In this document: positions 1 through 11,944 of the stretch, in pieces
Layout of the letters: the number at the start of each line of letters is the position of its first letter
Numbering within the stretch: position 1 is the first letter of the stretch
DNA from: Megamerina dolium
Taxonomy: Eukaryota; Arthropoda; Insecta; Diptera; Megamerinidae
Assembly: GCA_963854835.1 (NCBI GenBank)
Contig: OY978525.1
Span: forward strand, 85,105,333-85,169,332
Direction of reading: 5' to 3'
DNA: 64,000 nucleotides
Translations under genes and position numbers: made by a program
Notes under the pieces: model-generated
Databases searched by the model: none
What the model was told of the DNA's origin: nothing
What the model saw: only the letters and a program-made list of their open reading frames with translations

Positions 1-315
1 TCTTCCAACATAGCACGATAGCGCTCTCCATTGACGGTAACATCACGGTCGAAAAAGTACGGCCCAATCACACCTCCGGCATGAAAACCGCACCAAACAG
101 TACCTTTTTGCGGGTGCAACGGTGTCTCAAGAAGCACTTGTGGGTTTGTTGCTGACCAATAACGCATATTTTCCGTATTGACAAAGCCATTGAGCCAGAA
201 ATGAGCTTCATCGCTGAAGATGAGTTTTCACTCTTAAAGTTGCGACCACCGACTAAGAATTTCGGTAGTAATTTTTTATAATTTCCAAACGTTGCAGGTT
301 CGTGAACTTTACCAT
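1..315 (-). pseudogene. Tc1/mariner-superfamily transposase remnant, internally deleted
   Basis: Read on the minus strand, 315 down to about 230 begins with ATG and encodes MVKFTNLQRLEIIKNYY, a typical transposase N-terminus, with a stop codon after RNS. It then jumps directly to IFSDEAHFWLNGFVNTENM and later GVIGPYFFDRDVTVNGERYR, the central DDE-domain block of the IS630/Tc1/mariner superfamily; SDEAHF carries the first catalytic Asp. The helix-turn-helix region between these blocks is missing and the frame changes at the junction. The copy continues off the left edge of the window. It is a dead, internally deleted copy. The duplicated block at 49082 and 56521 carries a C-terminus of similar style. 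Confidence 0.8.
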
Positions 316-330
316 GATGAAAATGTTGAC

Positions 331-430
331 TTTAACATATAGTGTATAGATATGTATGTATCCCTCTGTTGTAAAAAATTGCTTTGATTTACCTGATTTC
401 CTATTTTAACATACATAACTATATGTTAAA
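331..430. repeat. Short inverted repeat
   Basis: A perfect 13-bp arm TTTAACATATAGT at 331-343 is matched by its reverse complement at 418-430. It lies just outside the 5' end of the transposase remnant, so it could be related to a terminal repeat of that element, but this is not shown. Confidence 0.4.
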
Positions 431-570
431 GCCTATTACGAGATTAAAGAATATATCAACTTCTTTCAACCACAAAATAAGTTTGATTACTTTTTAAAAT
501 TGTTTGCATAGAGCTTTTTCGATATACTCGTATAAGATACTTTATCAGATGTGTACTCGCTATAGTACTA

Positions 571-1462
571 TTAAGGGGGTCTTCTACCTTGTTGGTTCAA
601 AAAATTCGATTTTTTTTTTTCAATTTTCCAACCCAGAAGGTGTTAGGAATATACCCTTAAAAGGATATAACTGAAATCTTATTATTTCGAGTTTTTCCGA
701 GCCGTCGAAGACAGTTACGCGTGCTCTTATCGCAGCGCTCTTCGCGACCACCTAAAAGCTGGCCCATCGCGTTTTTCTAAAGTTATCTAACGTTCTATCG
801 AATACCTGATGTATCTGTATCTATGTAATCTCTGTTATGCATGATAAAATTTTGACAGAATATTTAACGTCGGAAACATCCCGCTTGTTATATACATGAA
901 TATCTTTAAATGCGATTTCTCAAAAGTTGCGTTTTTGTAACTGGTTGACATGATATCTCGAAAACTAATTGATTGATTGATTGAAATTATATATCAAAAT
1001 TTGTGAAAAACATGTGGCTATCGTCTGACAGATACTTTTTAGATTTTTTTTTATTTAAACAATTTTTACAGATGTTTTTAACCCCGAAAACATTAAAAAA
1101 AAAATTTTTTTTTTTTAAAGTTGCCTGTTCTGCGAAATTTTCAAATTTTGAAAATGCCATCTGTCAAACGATAGCCAAGGTGATAAAAAAATTAAATCAT
1201 TTTGGTTTTTTTGTTTCAGACGATTTTCATGAGCTAAATCGTGTCAACCATTTGTGTATGCATTTTTTGCAAGGGACACTTCAAGGTCAAGTCACGGTCA
1301 AATCGAAGACAGTAAATTTTCAGTAAAATTAATGTTAAATGTATTTAAATAAACAAGTTGAATGCAACAAACCGCACCTCGATTGCGTTTTTAGTTTTCC
1401 TATAACTAATATTCAAAAAACAGTGTCAAAAATTGAAGCCACAAGGTAGAAGACCCCCTTAA
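571..1462. mobile_element. TTAA-flanked non-autonomous DNA element A
   Basis: TTAA at 571-574 is followed by GGGGGTCTTCTACCTTGT (575-592). The exact reverse complement of this 18-mer is at 1441-1458, followed by TTAA (1459-1462). An 884-bp unit with perfect terminal inverted repeats and a TTAA target duplication fits a piggyBac-type MITE. The interior is AT-rich with T-runs and has no credible coding sequence. The subterminal A-run/CGATTTTTTTT motif resembles the element at 20733-21468. Confidence 0.8.
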
Positions 1463-1822
1463 ATGCGTATAAATTTAAGTATTGTCTTTTGTTTTGATAC
1501 TAATGAACAAATTCTAACTTTAAGTAAAAAAAGTATATTTAAATCACATTTATTTATTACACTGTGTAAATATTTGTGGGGGCGGAATGATTCCACCTCA
1601 GGACGAAAGACTTAGGCCCATATAGTAAAAGCTCAAAAACTTTTTGCATTCTCAGGCCAAATTTTTTTTATGGCCATATTAAATTTGCAATATTTTATCT
1701 GACTGCTTTTAGAATAAGTGGGAAAACATTGTTAAAATTCACATTGGAGCGTATTATGTTCTTTGGGTACATATAATAAAATTTCACGGGGAATAATTTT
1801 GGAAAATATAATAACCCGTTAG

Positions 1823-1864
1823 CTCTCTCGAAAAAGGGTCATTTTGACCCCTTTTTTTGGAGAG
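1823..1864. repeat. Hairpin-forming inverted repeat
   Basis: The arms CTCTC..AAAAAGGGTCA and TGACCCCTTTTTTTGGAGAG fold on each other around a short TTT loop, with a few mismatches. No protein context was recognised. Confidence 0.5.
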
Positions 1865-2479
1865 TCTGAATAGAATGGCATTTAGGAGGACGCTCTTCTA
1901 GAAAATTACCATATTCGCTGGAAAATTTCACTAGACAAAATCTTTATAAAAGGAACGTAAAAGTCCATAGAAAATTAAAAACAGCAATATACAAGGCGAC
2001 ATATTCTCTTATAATTTGTTCATAAATATAACTCCAGCTCTTTTCGAGGGTGATGATTCGGCGCTTGCCATCGCTATCATCAGAAACTGAGTTAAACATG
2101 ATATCCACATGTGACTCCACTGCTGTCTCTTCACGTTCAAAGTTTACTTTCGTTGTGTCTCGGGAAAAATTCTTTCTATCGCAACAAAACTGCATACCTT
2201 TTAGCGACATTTTTAATGAAGCTTTCAACAAATCCCAAACGTGACATGCATACTGATGTCCAGTGTATCGTGTACCCCAATCACACATAAAGCACATTTA
2301 TTTTCCATAGTGACTATGAAGGCCGCGAAGCATTGCGACGACCTTTATGTCACAACCTATGACCATGAAGAGGACAATATGACTAACCTCGGAGTTGTAA
2401 AAATGTTTAACTGGCTATAACTCACTTAATATACCATCTGAGATAACACAATATATGGCACGCTAAGTTATGTTATGAA

Positions 2480-3110
2480 ATGGGCGAGTATGGTAACTCT
2501 CATACAAAGTACCTGAATTAAAAAAAAAAGTTTAAAGCTGTAACTTCGGCACTCTTCTGTCTAGAATCAATCAACTAGCTACGACCACTTCTTTATGAGG
2601 CTCATATACAGGAAACAGAGGAAATAACAGAGGAAATAAATAAAAAACTTAAACCTCCATAACTTATGAACTATGCAGCGTAGAACAATCATATTAAAGT
2701 TGTGGATTAGTATTGTAAGGGTAACGAGATTTACAAGAAATGGGCGAGCAATGCCCACTCTTTATATTAGCTCCCATACAAAGCTTCGGCATTTATTACC
2801 ATTACTTTAATAGTTTTCAACTTAAAGCAACCATATTTAGCACAAAATTTAGTATTGTCGTTTGTAATAAACTCGCGAGAAACAAGCAAGCTACAACTAC
2901 TACTTAATGTAGCTCCCACATAAAGTCGCGGAACTATCTAAAACCTTAAAACCCCCATAACTTACAAAATACTTCGCTGCAGGCAGCCATATTTCAGGCG
3001 TAGATATACGCATTATACGCAGAAATTATTCCTCAAAAAATTGGTGACACTGCTACTTCTTAATGTAGCTCCCATACAATGGTGATGCGAGAAAACTTTA
3101 GATACACAAT
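2480..3110. repeat. Degenerate direct-repeat array
   Basis: Variants of AATGTAGCTCCCATACAA recur near 2500, 2770, 2910 and 3065. They are accompanied by phrases such as GGGCGAG.ATG and CCCCCATAACTTA.AAA. The spacing is roughly 150-270 bp and the copies are strongly diverged, so this may be an old satellite-like array. Confidence 0.35.
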
Positions 3111-4560
3111 ATATCTTTCTGTGCAGGATGTAATTCAGCCGGCAACGGCCGACTGTAACTGTAAGGTCATTTTTTAAAATATTTTACTGAAGTTAATTTT
3201 AATGAATTTTTTCATAGATTTCATTGAAAAGATTCATGAGTTTTATGAATTTAGTAAAAATCTTTATTTGGTTTATAAATTCGTTTTAATAAAATAATAA
3301 ATATGTGAGCTAGTGCTTTTAATTACAAATAATTCAGAATTCTTTTGTTATCTTAATTACAAATAATTTTTACAATCAACACAAAAGCATCGTGGACACG
3401 ATAGATGAAATGTTTGGAACGTACACTTGCTATACACATTCGCTTTTCAAGGGGCTCGTGCCTCGTGGAATGAACAATCCAAACAATCCAAATGCAATCA
3501 CCGACATGATGGCAGCATCATTGGTAATAGTGACATCTCTCCCTTCAACTTCATGGTTTCACGGTAGACGTGCGTGAACTGCAATTATCATGTACGTATA
3601 GAAATGACGAATGAGTTTTTTCGTTTGAGTATTTTATTCTTCTATTTTTATAAACATCTATATTTTATTGAATTCATACCTTTATACTTTACCTTTTCAT
3701 TTTTACTTTTTTCATCGTAATGTTAGTAACAAAAACTAATAAGAATAAAAGATAAATGTTGCAATGCATATATGCATATATGCATATTTCATATCTTTTC
3801 AATGTAATTTCTCATCTTTTTTCCTGAACACCCATGCACACATGCATACACACCAACACACACACACTCATACAAACACATTTAACTATGACACCGTACA
3901 GACGGACTATAATTTCAATATAAAATACATAGTGGTACACATTTACCAAGGGTGTCTAGAAAAGTTGCAAGTTGAATAAGGATGGCGCACAAGGGTTAAA
4001 GGAATTTAAGCAAGTAAATATATTGCGGAATATAGTAAAAACATTTTAGGTATCAATATTTTCTGTTATCTTAATGAGAGAAACAAAAGCCCTTTGTTTC
4101 CTAGTTAATTTTGGTATGCTATTGTACCTATATACGGTATATAATAAACCTATTCGTTTAGTTTTTAAGCAATCTGTTGTTATGTTTTTAAAAACTTCTA
4201 GTTTATGTCTAATTTTACTTTAAATGCTAAATAACTTGTAAAATTCGCGTAGAGAATACTATATGTGATTTGAACTAAACGACGACAATATACTGACACA
4301 GCTGCTGTGGCTTATGGAAAACAACAACAAGTGTAGTGAGAATCTTATAAAAATTTGTAAATCATAAGTGAAATTTTTATTAACAAAGCTCAAATTTATG
4401 GTACTGTTTAAAATTGAAAGTTGCATAACTAAGTTGTCAGCTAATCAGCTAATTATATCAAATACCTTAATGATTTCGCCCATTTCCAGTTTTATTATTT
4501 TAAATTCTAAATACGGAACAATAAATAATCTTCAATAAAATTATTTATTTGTTGGCCCTA

Positions 4561-5090
4561 ATAGCCTAGACAGACGGCAGCCTAATTCCGGATTACCGAG
4601 TTAATTCGAATTAACTCGGGCATTAACTGCAGCTAATCCGCATAAACTCTATGAGTTAATTCTCAAAATAAAAGAGGATTAGGATAATTTGCTATGGCAA
4701 CACTGCTGAAAATTGTCTATTGTGAATTTTTCTCGATCCATTTTACAAAATATTAAGTTTGTTCGCTAACAAAAAACTTTTCACAATTGTTAACAGTTTT
4801 CAACATCAAAAGTGTTGGCGAACAAATAAATGCAGGTGTCAATTACGAACGGTGAATGTCAATTTACAAGTTTCTGATAGTTTTCAGTTCACGTAATTCT
4901 TCTAGATTTTCTCATATCGAGAGTGACAGATGACAGAAATTGATAGTGATAGTAATGTAAGTGAGCAAACCTAATAAAACAGCAATCAGCCGTTTAGTTA
5001 ATCCGCAATACTGCCGTCTGTCAGGTTATTATTTTATTCTGATTAAGTGCGCCGGTAATCCGGAATTAGGCTGCCGTCTGTCTAGGCTAT
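4561..5090. mobile_element. MITE with perfect 38-bp terminal inverted repeats
   Basis: The first 38 bases (starting ATAGCCTAGACAGACGGCAG) are exactly reverse-complemented at 5053-5090. The unit is 530 bp with no coding sequence. A further inverted copy of ACTGCCGTCTGTC lies near 5010-5025, and an inner inverted pair around GTTCGCTAACA / TTGGCGAACAAA spans about 4757-4828. The target duplication is probably TA (4562-4563 and 5088-5089), which would suit a Tc1/mariner-type MITE, but the exact ends are ambiguous. Perfect repeats suggest recent activity. Confidence 0.85.
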
Positions 5091-5359
5091 AAGTTAGAGA
5101 ATTGCTCTTCATTTTATTTTGCAGGCTAATTAAAAAAATATCCAGTTTAACCCGCATTACAGATTCAGCGTAACAACATGTGTTCCATACATATCTTAAT
5201 ATGACTCTGCCATGGGACATGGCATAACGTGTGCATGCTCTTTTTTATAATAAATCAATCAAAATCATATTTGCTTTTATTTTTTCACATAGGTTTTAGT
5301 TTAAATTTCAATTTCTACCAAACTAATGATTGGCGAAGGGTAGGTAGGTAGGTACCCAC

Positions 5360-6075
5360 TTAAGGGGGTCCACCTATGTGAGCGCGGTATTTCGAACGCT
5401 TTTTCGAGAATTTTCGTTAGGAGAACTAATTCGAAAATAAGAATAAGTTTTACGTTATTTTGAAGGTTTGTGCTTATATTTCAATAGTAAATTTTTCCAA
5501 TAGTGTAATCCGAAGGCTTGTACTCATTAAGGGCGTTCAAAGTGACCCATTCAAAATGAACTACTGAAATTGTGGGCAAGATTCCGCTCGAACCAGTTAT
5601 CTAAAACGCAAAAAGTAAAAAAAAATCTTATTTCTGTTTATATCGTTGAGGTACTGACGTAGGATTTTGACGAAATTTTAAATATTGAAGAAATGGCAGT
5701 TGTTTTTATAAAAATTATTCGTTTTCATGCTTTTTTTCGATATAAGAACTGCTGTAAAAATTAAAACAAAATAAATTTCGAAAAACCGCTACGTGGGTAC
5801 CTTCAGTTATCTGTATTAATGAGTCTGTCAAAATTTCAAGCCAATCGGTTAAGTAGATTTTTTTTAATCCTGCCCACAAAATTCAAAAATATGGTTTCGA
5901 GAAAAACGCTTTCAAAGTTTGGAAACACAACAAAACTTTGTATTATAGACTCACATTTAATCTGCAATACCAGGACCATAAACTTCCCCTTCCTCATCCT
6001 GCAGAAGCTCTCGTTAAAGATGCGAAAAATGTAAAAAAAAAAATCGATTTTTCGAAAATTTTACACAGGCAATGT
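5360..6075. mobile_element. TTAA-type non-autonomous element C, right end decayed
   Basis: TTAA at 5360-5363 is followed by GGGGGTCCACCTATGTGAGC, similar to the ends of the elements at 571 and 20733. Internally, GGTTTCGAGAAAAACGCTTT (about 5893) matches the phrase GTTTCGAGATAAACGCGTTT in the 20733 element. A final A-run/TCGATTTTTCGAAA followed by TTTTACACAGG near 6030-6070 occupies the position of the expected right end, but a CCCCCTTAA terminus is not present. No coding sequence. Confidence 0.5.
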
Positions 6076-7625
6076 CTTACTATACGATACCAAATGTTAG
6101 GCATTAACACGCGTATTTTTATTATTTGCATATTTTTATTGCATATGATTTTGGATAAACAGTAGCACCCATATATATTCTATATACATATGTATGTATA
6201 ACGTTGATGTATATATATATATACCCATAAACACATGTACTCAGCAAGGTTAAACTGATTAATTCTAAATAATTTCATTTTTGTTATTTATAGAAATATA
6301 TTTGATTGCTTCATTCGCTTTAAATCGAATATGCGAGTAAATATTGTGCATACATATGTATGTAAGTGGTTGATTTTGTATGATGCTTTTGTTTGTATTG
6401 TATTGCGTAGTAAATTTCGAAATTGTTTGATGAAATTTACCTCAAATGTTGAATAACTCCCATAAAAAGCCGAAAAACTGACAAATGGAAATTCATGAAT
6501 GCCGTCAATATGCGGAATTCAATAAAATACATAAAAGCTTCTATACGTGAAACCAGTTTCTTTCTAAAGTCAGAATGCTTTGTTACTGTAAAGCGGCACG
6601 AGACACTGTTGTCGGAATTGACTAAAGAGACCGCGCGGGTTGGACAATCGCTGCTGACTTTTTATGAATACTAACGCTAAAATTAAACTACTCAGCTAAG
6701 CATGCGGTCATGTGACAAATTTGAGTAAATGTGAAACAAAAAGTCCAATTGTATAGCCTCATAATGTGTAGGGGATGACGTAGTGTGTTGGTATAGTTTT
6801 TCTTCGCTGCATATACACAACGGCTTAAAAAGTTGCTTAAAGTTAAATCGTATATGCCATACCAAAGGCGTACAACGGCAGAACTACATTTTATTTAAAT
6901 ATTAACATACATTATAAATGAAATCATAAAGTGCGTAAATAGATATGTATATGGTATGTATGTATGTCTTGCATTTTATATATAAAAGTAACTGAGTATT
7001 GAAAATATGCAAAATATGTAGTTAGTAAAGATTCAGCAACAAAAAATAACTGACAACATTCGTAAATTCAAAGACAGACAATACTGTCGCGCACATTTCT
7101 GAGGTGTACTTATTTAGATTATGTTCTTCAACCTTGACAAATACCGAAGACCAGAAATGATCATTTTCCGTCATGACAGTCTATCGGGAGAACATCTGAG
7201 TTTTGTGGTGGCTACTCCAATGTTTTAATACTAATAATTTTCCTCTTTCTTCAATTCTACAATTTTACCCCTTACCACGACAGACTGATCTCCCGATTTG
7301 AAGATAGGTTTTGCACATAGGTATACCAAATATCTTCGCCGTGCTTGCGTCATGCGTAAATATGACAACCTCTATACTACATACATACTCGCATGTATAA
7401 ATAATCAGTACAGAATTTTATTTTTAAAAGTCTTTGATTAATGGCATAGGCCATTAGATTGCGCACATGAAAAATTCATACAGATTCTAAAAATAAAAAA
7501 AATTAGTGTTTCTGCAAGTTGCTGTACCTCATTGGAATTCCGAAAAAATTTATTTTGAATTTTCGTTAAAATCGGTGAATTCGTTCTGATTTTATTGAAA
7601 ATTTCATTAGAAGTTTACATCTTCA
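6076..7625. other. Non-coding stretch, nothing recognised
   Basis: AT-rich sequence with several ATGTATGTA-type motifs (6190, 6350, 6950). No credible reading frame, RNA gene or transposon end was seen. Confidence 0.4.
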
Positions 7626-8672
7626 AACCTATTGGCCCTTATCAGTGTGGCTTCAGACCTGGTAAATCCACCATCGACCAGATTTTCACACTGAGCCAAA
7701 TTCTGGAGAAGACCCAAGAAAAACAGATCGACACACACCAGGGTGTAAGGGATTACTTACGGGTAAGGGTTTACTTCTACGCAACAATGTCTGAGTTCGG
7801 TATTCCTGCAAAGCTCATTCGACTTTGTAGAATGACACTGCATAATTCCCGTTGTGCAGTGAAAATTGGGAAGGACCTCTCCGCACCGTTTAGTATCGAA
7901 CGGGGTTCCAGACAAGGTGATTCGTTATTGTGCGACTTCTTCAATCTTATTATGGAGAAAATAATACGAGCTGCTGATCTACGACATAATGGCACTATCT
8001 TCAACAAAAGTGTCATGCTGTTAGCGTATGCCGACAATATTAACATAATCGGCATGAACTCACGAGCAATCAATGCAGCATTCTCAGAGTTGGAAAGAGA
8101 GTCGCATCGGATGGGTCTTACGGTGAACGAGGGCAAGACGAAGTATCTAGTGTCAACACACAATGAGTCCCGGCGTCTTGGACAGCACGCCACTGTTGAC
8201 AACTACGCTTCTGAAGTAGTAAGGTACTTTGTCTATCTTGGAACCAGCATTAACAGCAGTAATGACGTTAGCCTGAAGATATTGCGAAGGATCACTCTTG
8301 AAAACAGGAGCTACTTTGGGCTAAGTAAGCAATTGAGAAGTCGAGCCCTCTCTCGAGAAATGAAAATCACATTCTACAAGTCTGTCATCATGCATGTCCT
8401 TTCAAATGACGCCGAAGCTTGGATAATTTCCACCTCAGATGAGAGAATGCTCGAATTTTTCGAGAGAAATGTCCTACGCAAGATCTTTGGACTTATTTGC
8501 GTTGATGGCGAGTAGTAAAGCGCATTAAAATTCAGCGGCTAGCTAGGACATGTTGAACGAATGGAAACACACTTTCCGGCTAAGGAGGTGTTAGATTCGG
8601 AACCCGCTGGTGGACGACGCAGAAGAAGTAGACCTAACCTCCGGTGAAGAGACCAGGTACTGCAGAACCTGT
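7626..8672 (+). pseudogene. RTE-1 LINE copy, 5'- and 3'-truncated reverse transcriptase
   Basis: The open frame to 8515 encodes IGPYQCGFRPGKSTIDQIF, SAPFSIERGSRQGDSL, a palm block and the C-terminal FERNVLRKIFGLICVDGE region, closely matching the full-length RTE-1 copy at 41368-44442. The copy is dead: the motif-A segment FVDYKAAFDS is deleted near 7740 and replaced by a partial duplication, and the catalytic YADD is changed to YADN (about 8026). A roughly 52-bp deletion after GEY breaks the C-terminus at about 8513. Homology resumes at 8519 and stops near 8672, before the usual 3' end. Confidence 0.85.
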
Positions 8673-9939
8673 TTCTTTACCGAGATGAATTTTTCAAGTC
8701 ACTGTAAACAACACAAATAACGCTTATACATCAAAACGTTCTGAGTACGTTATGCTAAAAAATGTCAGACTTTCCAATGTGGAATGTCAAATTTAACAAA
8801 AACGTAATAGATTATACTTTTAAAAAATATATACAATAGGCAACCTACGTACTAGCAGACTTCAGCGTAGACTCGAGTTTCTTGCCTCAGCTCTATTTGA
8901 ATCTACGAGTATTTTTGTGGAATTTTTTGCTTAAAGTTGCCAATGATGTGTAATAACCCACCTATGGTTTGTGATCTAAAAAAATATTAAAAATAAGGTA
9001 TTTAAGGAATTCAAACAAAAAAACCCTTATTTTCGATGATTTTCAAAGATTTCATCGTCTAAGAAAGGAACTCAACTTCCTCAACTCTTAAACCCATCGA
9101 AATGACCATTTGGAAATGACGGAGCAGATTCCTTCAACACTATCTGCACGAGATTCGGTTTTTACTGTTCCAAAAACAGACGCTGACACGTTTTGCGAAC
9201 AAAAAATGAATTGGCAGATCGAAATAAAATTTTTAGTGTGTCCAAATGAAGGATGATATATTAAAATGGCGTATAAATTTGTATTCCTCTACTAATTAAT
9301 AGGTGTCGCTTTAAATACTTCAGTACCAAACTGTACAAGTTGTATTGGAAGAATCGTATTCTATTTTGGTCTGCAGTCCTTGTATGACACGTTTTTTATT
9401 GTTTTTTTTTTTTTTATTGCGTACAATGAGCCAGTAACAAGATGTAATAATTACAATAAAAATATTTATTCTAGTGTTAGTAGATTTAAGTTGAATTCAA
9501 TCACTTTATTTTATTAAATTGTTTTTTTTTTTAATATAATGGAGTAATAAGCAACCAACAAGCTAATTATATCACTAATTTCATTTCGCTATCATAAGCT
9601 TACAGTTCCAACATATCCCATGTGCCAACCTAACCCAATATGTCCTAAAAATATATAAATAAAATAATTTTGTGTGTTTTGAAATTGAAATCAAAACGGA
9701 ATTGCGCTACAACGAAAATTTATAAAAAGCTCTAGAAAAGATACATAAGTGTAGGCATTTGTTTCCAATTGTCATGCAGATTATTTTAAAAACTTATTGC
9801 TTCAACATTGCTATGGAATATGATGTAAAAATTCTGGTAAATAGAACGTTCGCAACTCTTGCGAACGTCGTGGGAATCACTTAAATTCCTTTACATACAT
9901 ACATACATACATATGTAAATATGTACTGTTGGCACATAT
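8673..9939. other. Non-coding stretch
   Basis: No gene was recognised. It holds T-runs near 9400 and 9520, a perfect small palindrome at 9846-9868, and an ACATACATACATATGT run near 9895-9915. Confidence 0.4.
9846..9868. repeat. Perfect 10-bp-arm hairpin
   Basis: ACGTTCGCAA, spacer CTC, then TTGCGAACGT. No associated element was identified. Confidence 0.5.
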
Positions 9940-10115
9940 AGGTTAAAAAGCATATTTTGGACGAACTTCTCTTCAGTATTATTGGGCATATTAAATTTGA
10001 ACAGTATTGGAAGCGACCTACTTATTCTGATTCCGAATGGCAAATGCGCTTGTAACAGCACATTTGTGGGCTTCGTCACAGGGCTTTTCAGAATAATTTT
10101 GAAGGTAAAATGTTA
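9940..10115 (-). mobile_element. SINE fragment, diverged, minus strand
   Basis: On the minus strand the order of motifs is AGCCCTGTGACGAAG, GCCATTCGGAATC, AAGTAGGTCGCTTCCAATA, TTCAAATTTAATATGCCCAA and TACTGAAGAGAAGTTCG. The same order occurs in the body of the SINEs at 44478 and 50585. The tRNA-like head is absent. Confidence 0.6.
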
Positions 10116-10449
10116 TTGTTAGAAAAATAATCAATTGCTTGCCGATAAGTGGACAGCGTTTGATATTTATTTCACGTCCGCGATGTCTGCTTTCAATTAC
10201 CCACTGGTCTATCTAAACCTATAACTGAAAATTATGGCTCCGAGTTACTTTATCTCAATTGGTAGATATCCAACAATTTGTCTTATCTTGTACACTATGC
10301 GGTGAACTGTCTTAACTGTCAGAAATACTTCGGTTAAACATTTTTAAATACAATACATTTCTATTTTTTGGATTGTTTTGAAATTTTATCAGAACAATCT
10401 CTATAAAAATAGGTATCTAAAAGTAGAAAAATCTAAAATTTCAAAAAAC

Positions 10450-10680
10450 TTTACAAAGGTTGGGTTAGGTTATATGACTGCCCTCACTCTGAGAGGACAC
10501 ACTTAGGGCAGAAAGACCCATTGTAATACCACCGAGCTTCTCTTCCAGTACTGTTGTGCGTATTAAATTTGGACAGCTTATATTAGCCGGTTCCGAACGG
10601 CAGAGCCCTTGTGACATCACTTTAACTTAATTTTGTCACAGAGCTCTTTTAAGAAGCGTTTTTGGCAAATTGATACTGCC
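10450..10680 (-). mobile_element. SINE fragment with CCTAACC tail, minus strand
   Basis: On the minus strand AGAGCTCTGTGACAAAATT, GTGATGTCACAAGGGCTCTG, CCGTTCGGAACCGGCTAATA and GCACAACAGTACTGGAAGAG match the body of the 44478 SINE. The 3' part then differs, ending GAGGGCAGTCATATAACC and TAACCCAACC, like the copy at 26461. The head is missing (5' truncation). Confidence 0.7.
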
Positions 10681-10889
10681 GGTTAAGTACTTTATTCGAT
10701 ATTTTCCGGGTTACAGCGATATTCGTCTTATCGAGATTCCACATTACTATGAATTATAGTCAGAATAATGATCAGTCAAAGTGCATAAAAGTTGATATAA
10801 ACAATTCTTTTATTACGCGCAAAATGTCTACATACTTACCACCAAAACAGAATTTGTGGGAAAGTTTGCTTTTGTTTTTTAATTTTAAA

Positions 10890-11695
10890 TAAAAAGCATC
10901 AAAAACTTATCAATTACTCACGGAAGCTTGTTCTGAATATGCTCCAGATGTTAGATTGTGTCGAAAGTGGTAATTTTGACGTGAAAAACAAAGAACGTCC
11001 TCGGAATCATTGGGAGTAACACAATAAGCCATTTTCAAACGATTTTTTTTAGCCAAAAGCAAGGATATTGGGTGCCGTACGAGTTGAAGCCGAGAGACGT
11101 TGTGCGGCGATTTTGCATGTCAGAAATGCTGCTTGAAAGCCATATAAAGAAGTCATTTGTGCATTGTATGATTCCTGCTGATGAAAAGTAGATATATCAT
11201 GATAACCCGTAACGCAAAAATCATATGTCAAGCCCGGCCAAGCAGCAAAATCAACAGCAAAGCCAAATATCCATGGCGCCAAGTTAATGCTCTATATTTG
11301 TTGGAACCAGAAGGGAGTGTTGTATTAGGAGCTTCTGGAACCAGATGTAACAATCACAGGGGACCTCTATCGAACACAATTGATTCGTTTGAAGCGAGCA
11401 TTGGCCGAAAAACGACCGGAATATGCGACCAGACACGAGTTCATTATTTTCCATCATGACAACGCTCGGCCAAATGTTGCTTAATCCGTTAAAAACTATT
11501 TGAAAAATAGGGGATGGGAACTTTTACAGGGTATCTGAAATTGGTTCGATTCATTTTTTGCCTCTAAAAATGAGCAGTTCTTTTGGGACGGAATCCATTA
11601 ATGGCCAAAAAGGTGGGGAAATGTTATAGCTTCCGATGGGAAGTACTTTGAATAATGTATTAATTCATTTTGTTATCGAAATAAATGCACATTTC
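10890..11695 (+). pseudogene. mariner transposase remnant
   Basis: Broken plus-strand frames give AVRVEAERRCAAILHVRNA, NIHGAKLMLYICWNQKGVLY, LLEPDVTITGDLYRTQLIRL, KRALAEKRPEYATRHEF and FHHDNARPNVA, in the order of a mariner transposase. HHDNARP carries the second catalytic Asp. Many stops and frameshifts are present, and the terminal PDLAPSDYF block is not clearly visible. It is an old, dead copy. Confidence 0.8.
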
Positions 11696-11748
11696 CAGCA
11701 AAAATAACGACTGCTATATGACTGATATATCAGCATTATAACAGTATA

Positions 11749-11778
11749 TTTGCGTGTAACATTCTTGTTACACGCAAA
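11749..11778. repeat. Perfect 12-bp-arm hairpin
   Basis: TTTGCGTGTAAC, loop ATTCTT, then GTTACACGCAAA. It lies shortly after the mariner remnant; no terminator or RNA function can be claimed. Confidence 0.5.
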
Positions 11779-11944
11779 TTTTCTAACGTGGAAAATGTAG
11801 CATTTTTGTCGGGTAGCAGTCAGCACTAGAGAAGTGTTGCCATTTGAAGGTTGACATTTTTGTTGAGAAAAGAAAACGCTTAGTCTGATAAGCTATAGGG
11901 AACCACGATAATATTTGAGTTTACGCCAAAATCAAACGTTGTTA

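Larger units (their letters stand above)
1463..4560. other. AT-rich non-coding stretch
   Basis: No gene, RNA or complete transposon was recognised. The stretch contains a hairpin at 1823-1864, a degenerate repeat array at about 2480-3110, an open frame at 1944-2297 on the minus strand with no family resemblance, and a (CA)-rich patch near 3840-3880. Confidence 0.5.

Noticed and set aside
1944..2297. Protein-coding gene on the minus strand, 117 codons
   Set aside because: No domain or family resemblance; it overlaps another chance frame on the opposite strand in low-complexity AT-rich DNA.
3392..3577. 61-codon frame with repeated Asn-Pro
   Set aside because: The NNPNNPN run comes from a short DNA repeat; no start context or homology.
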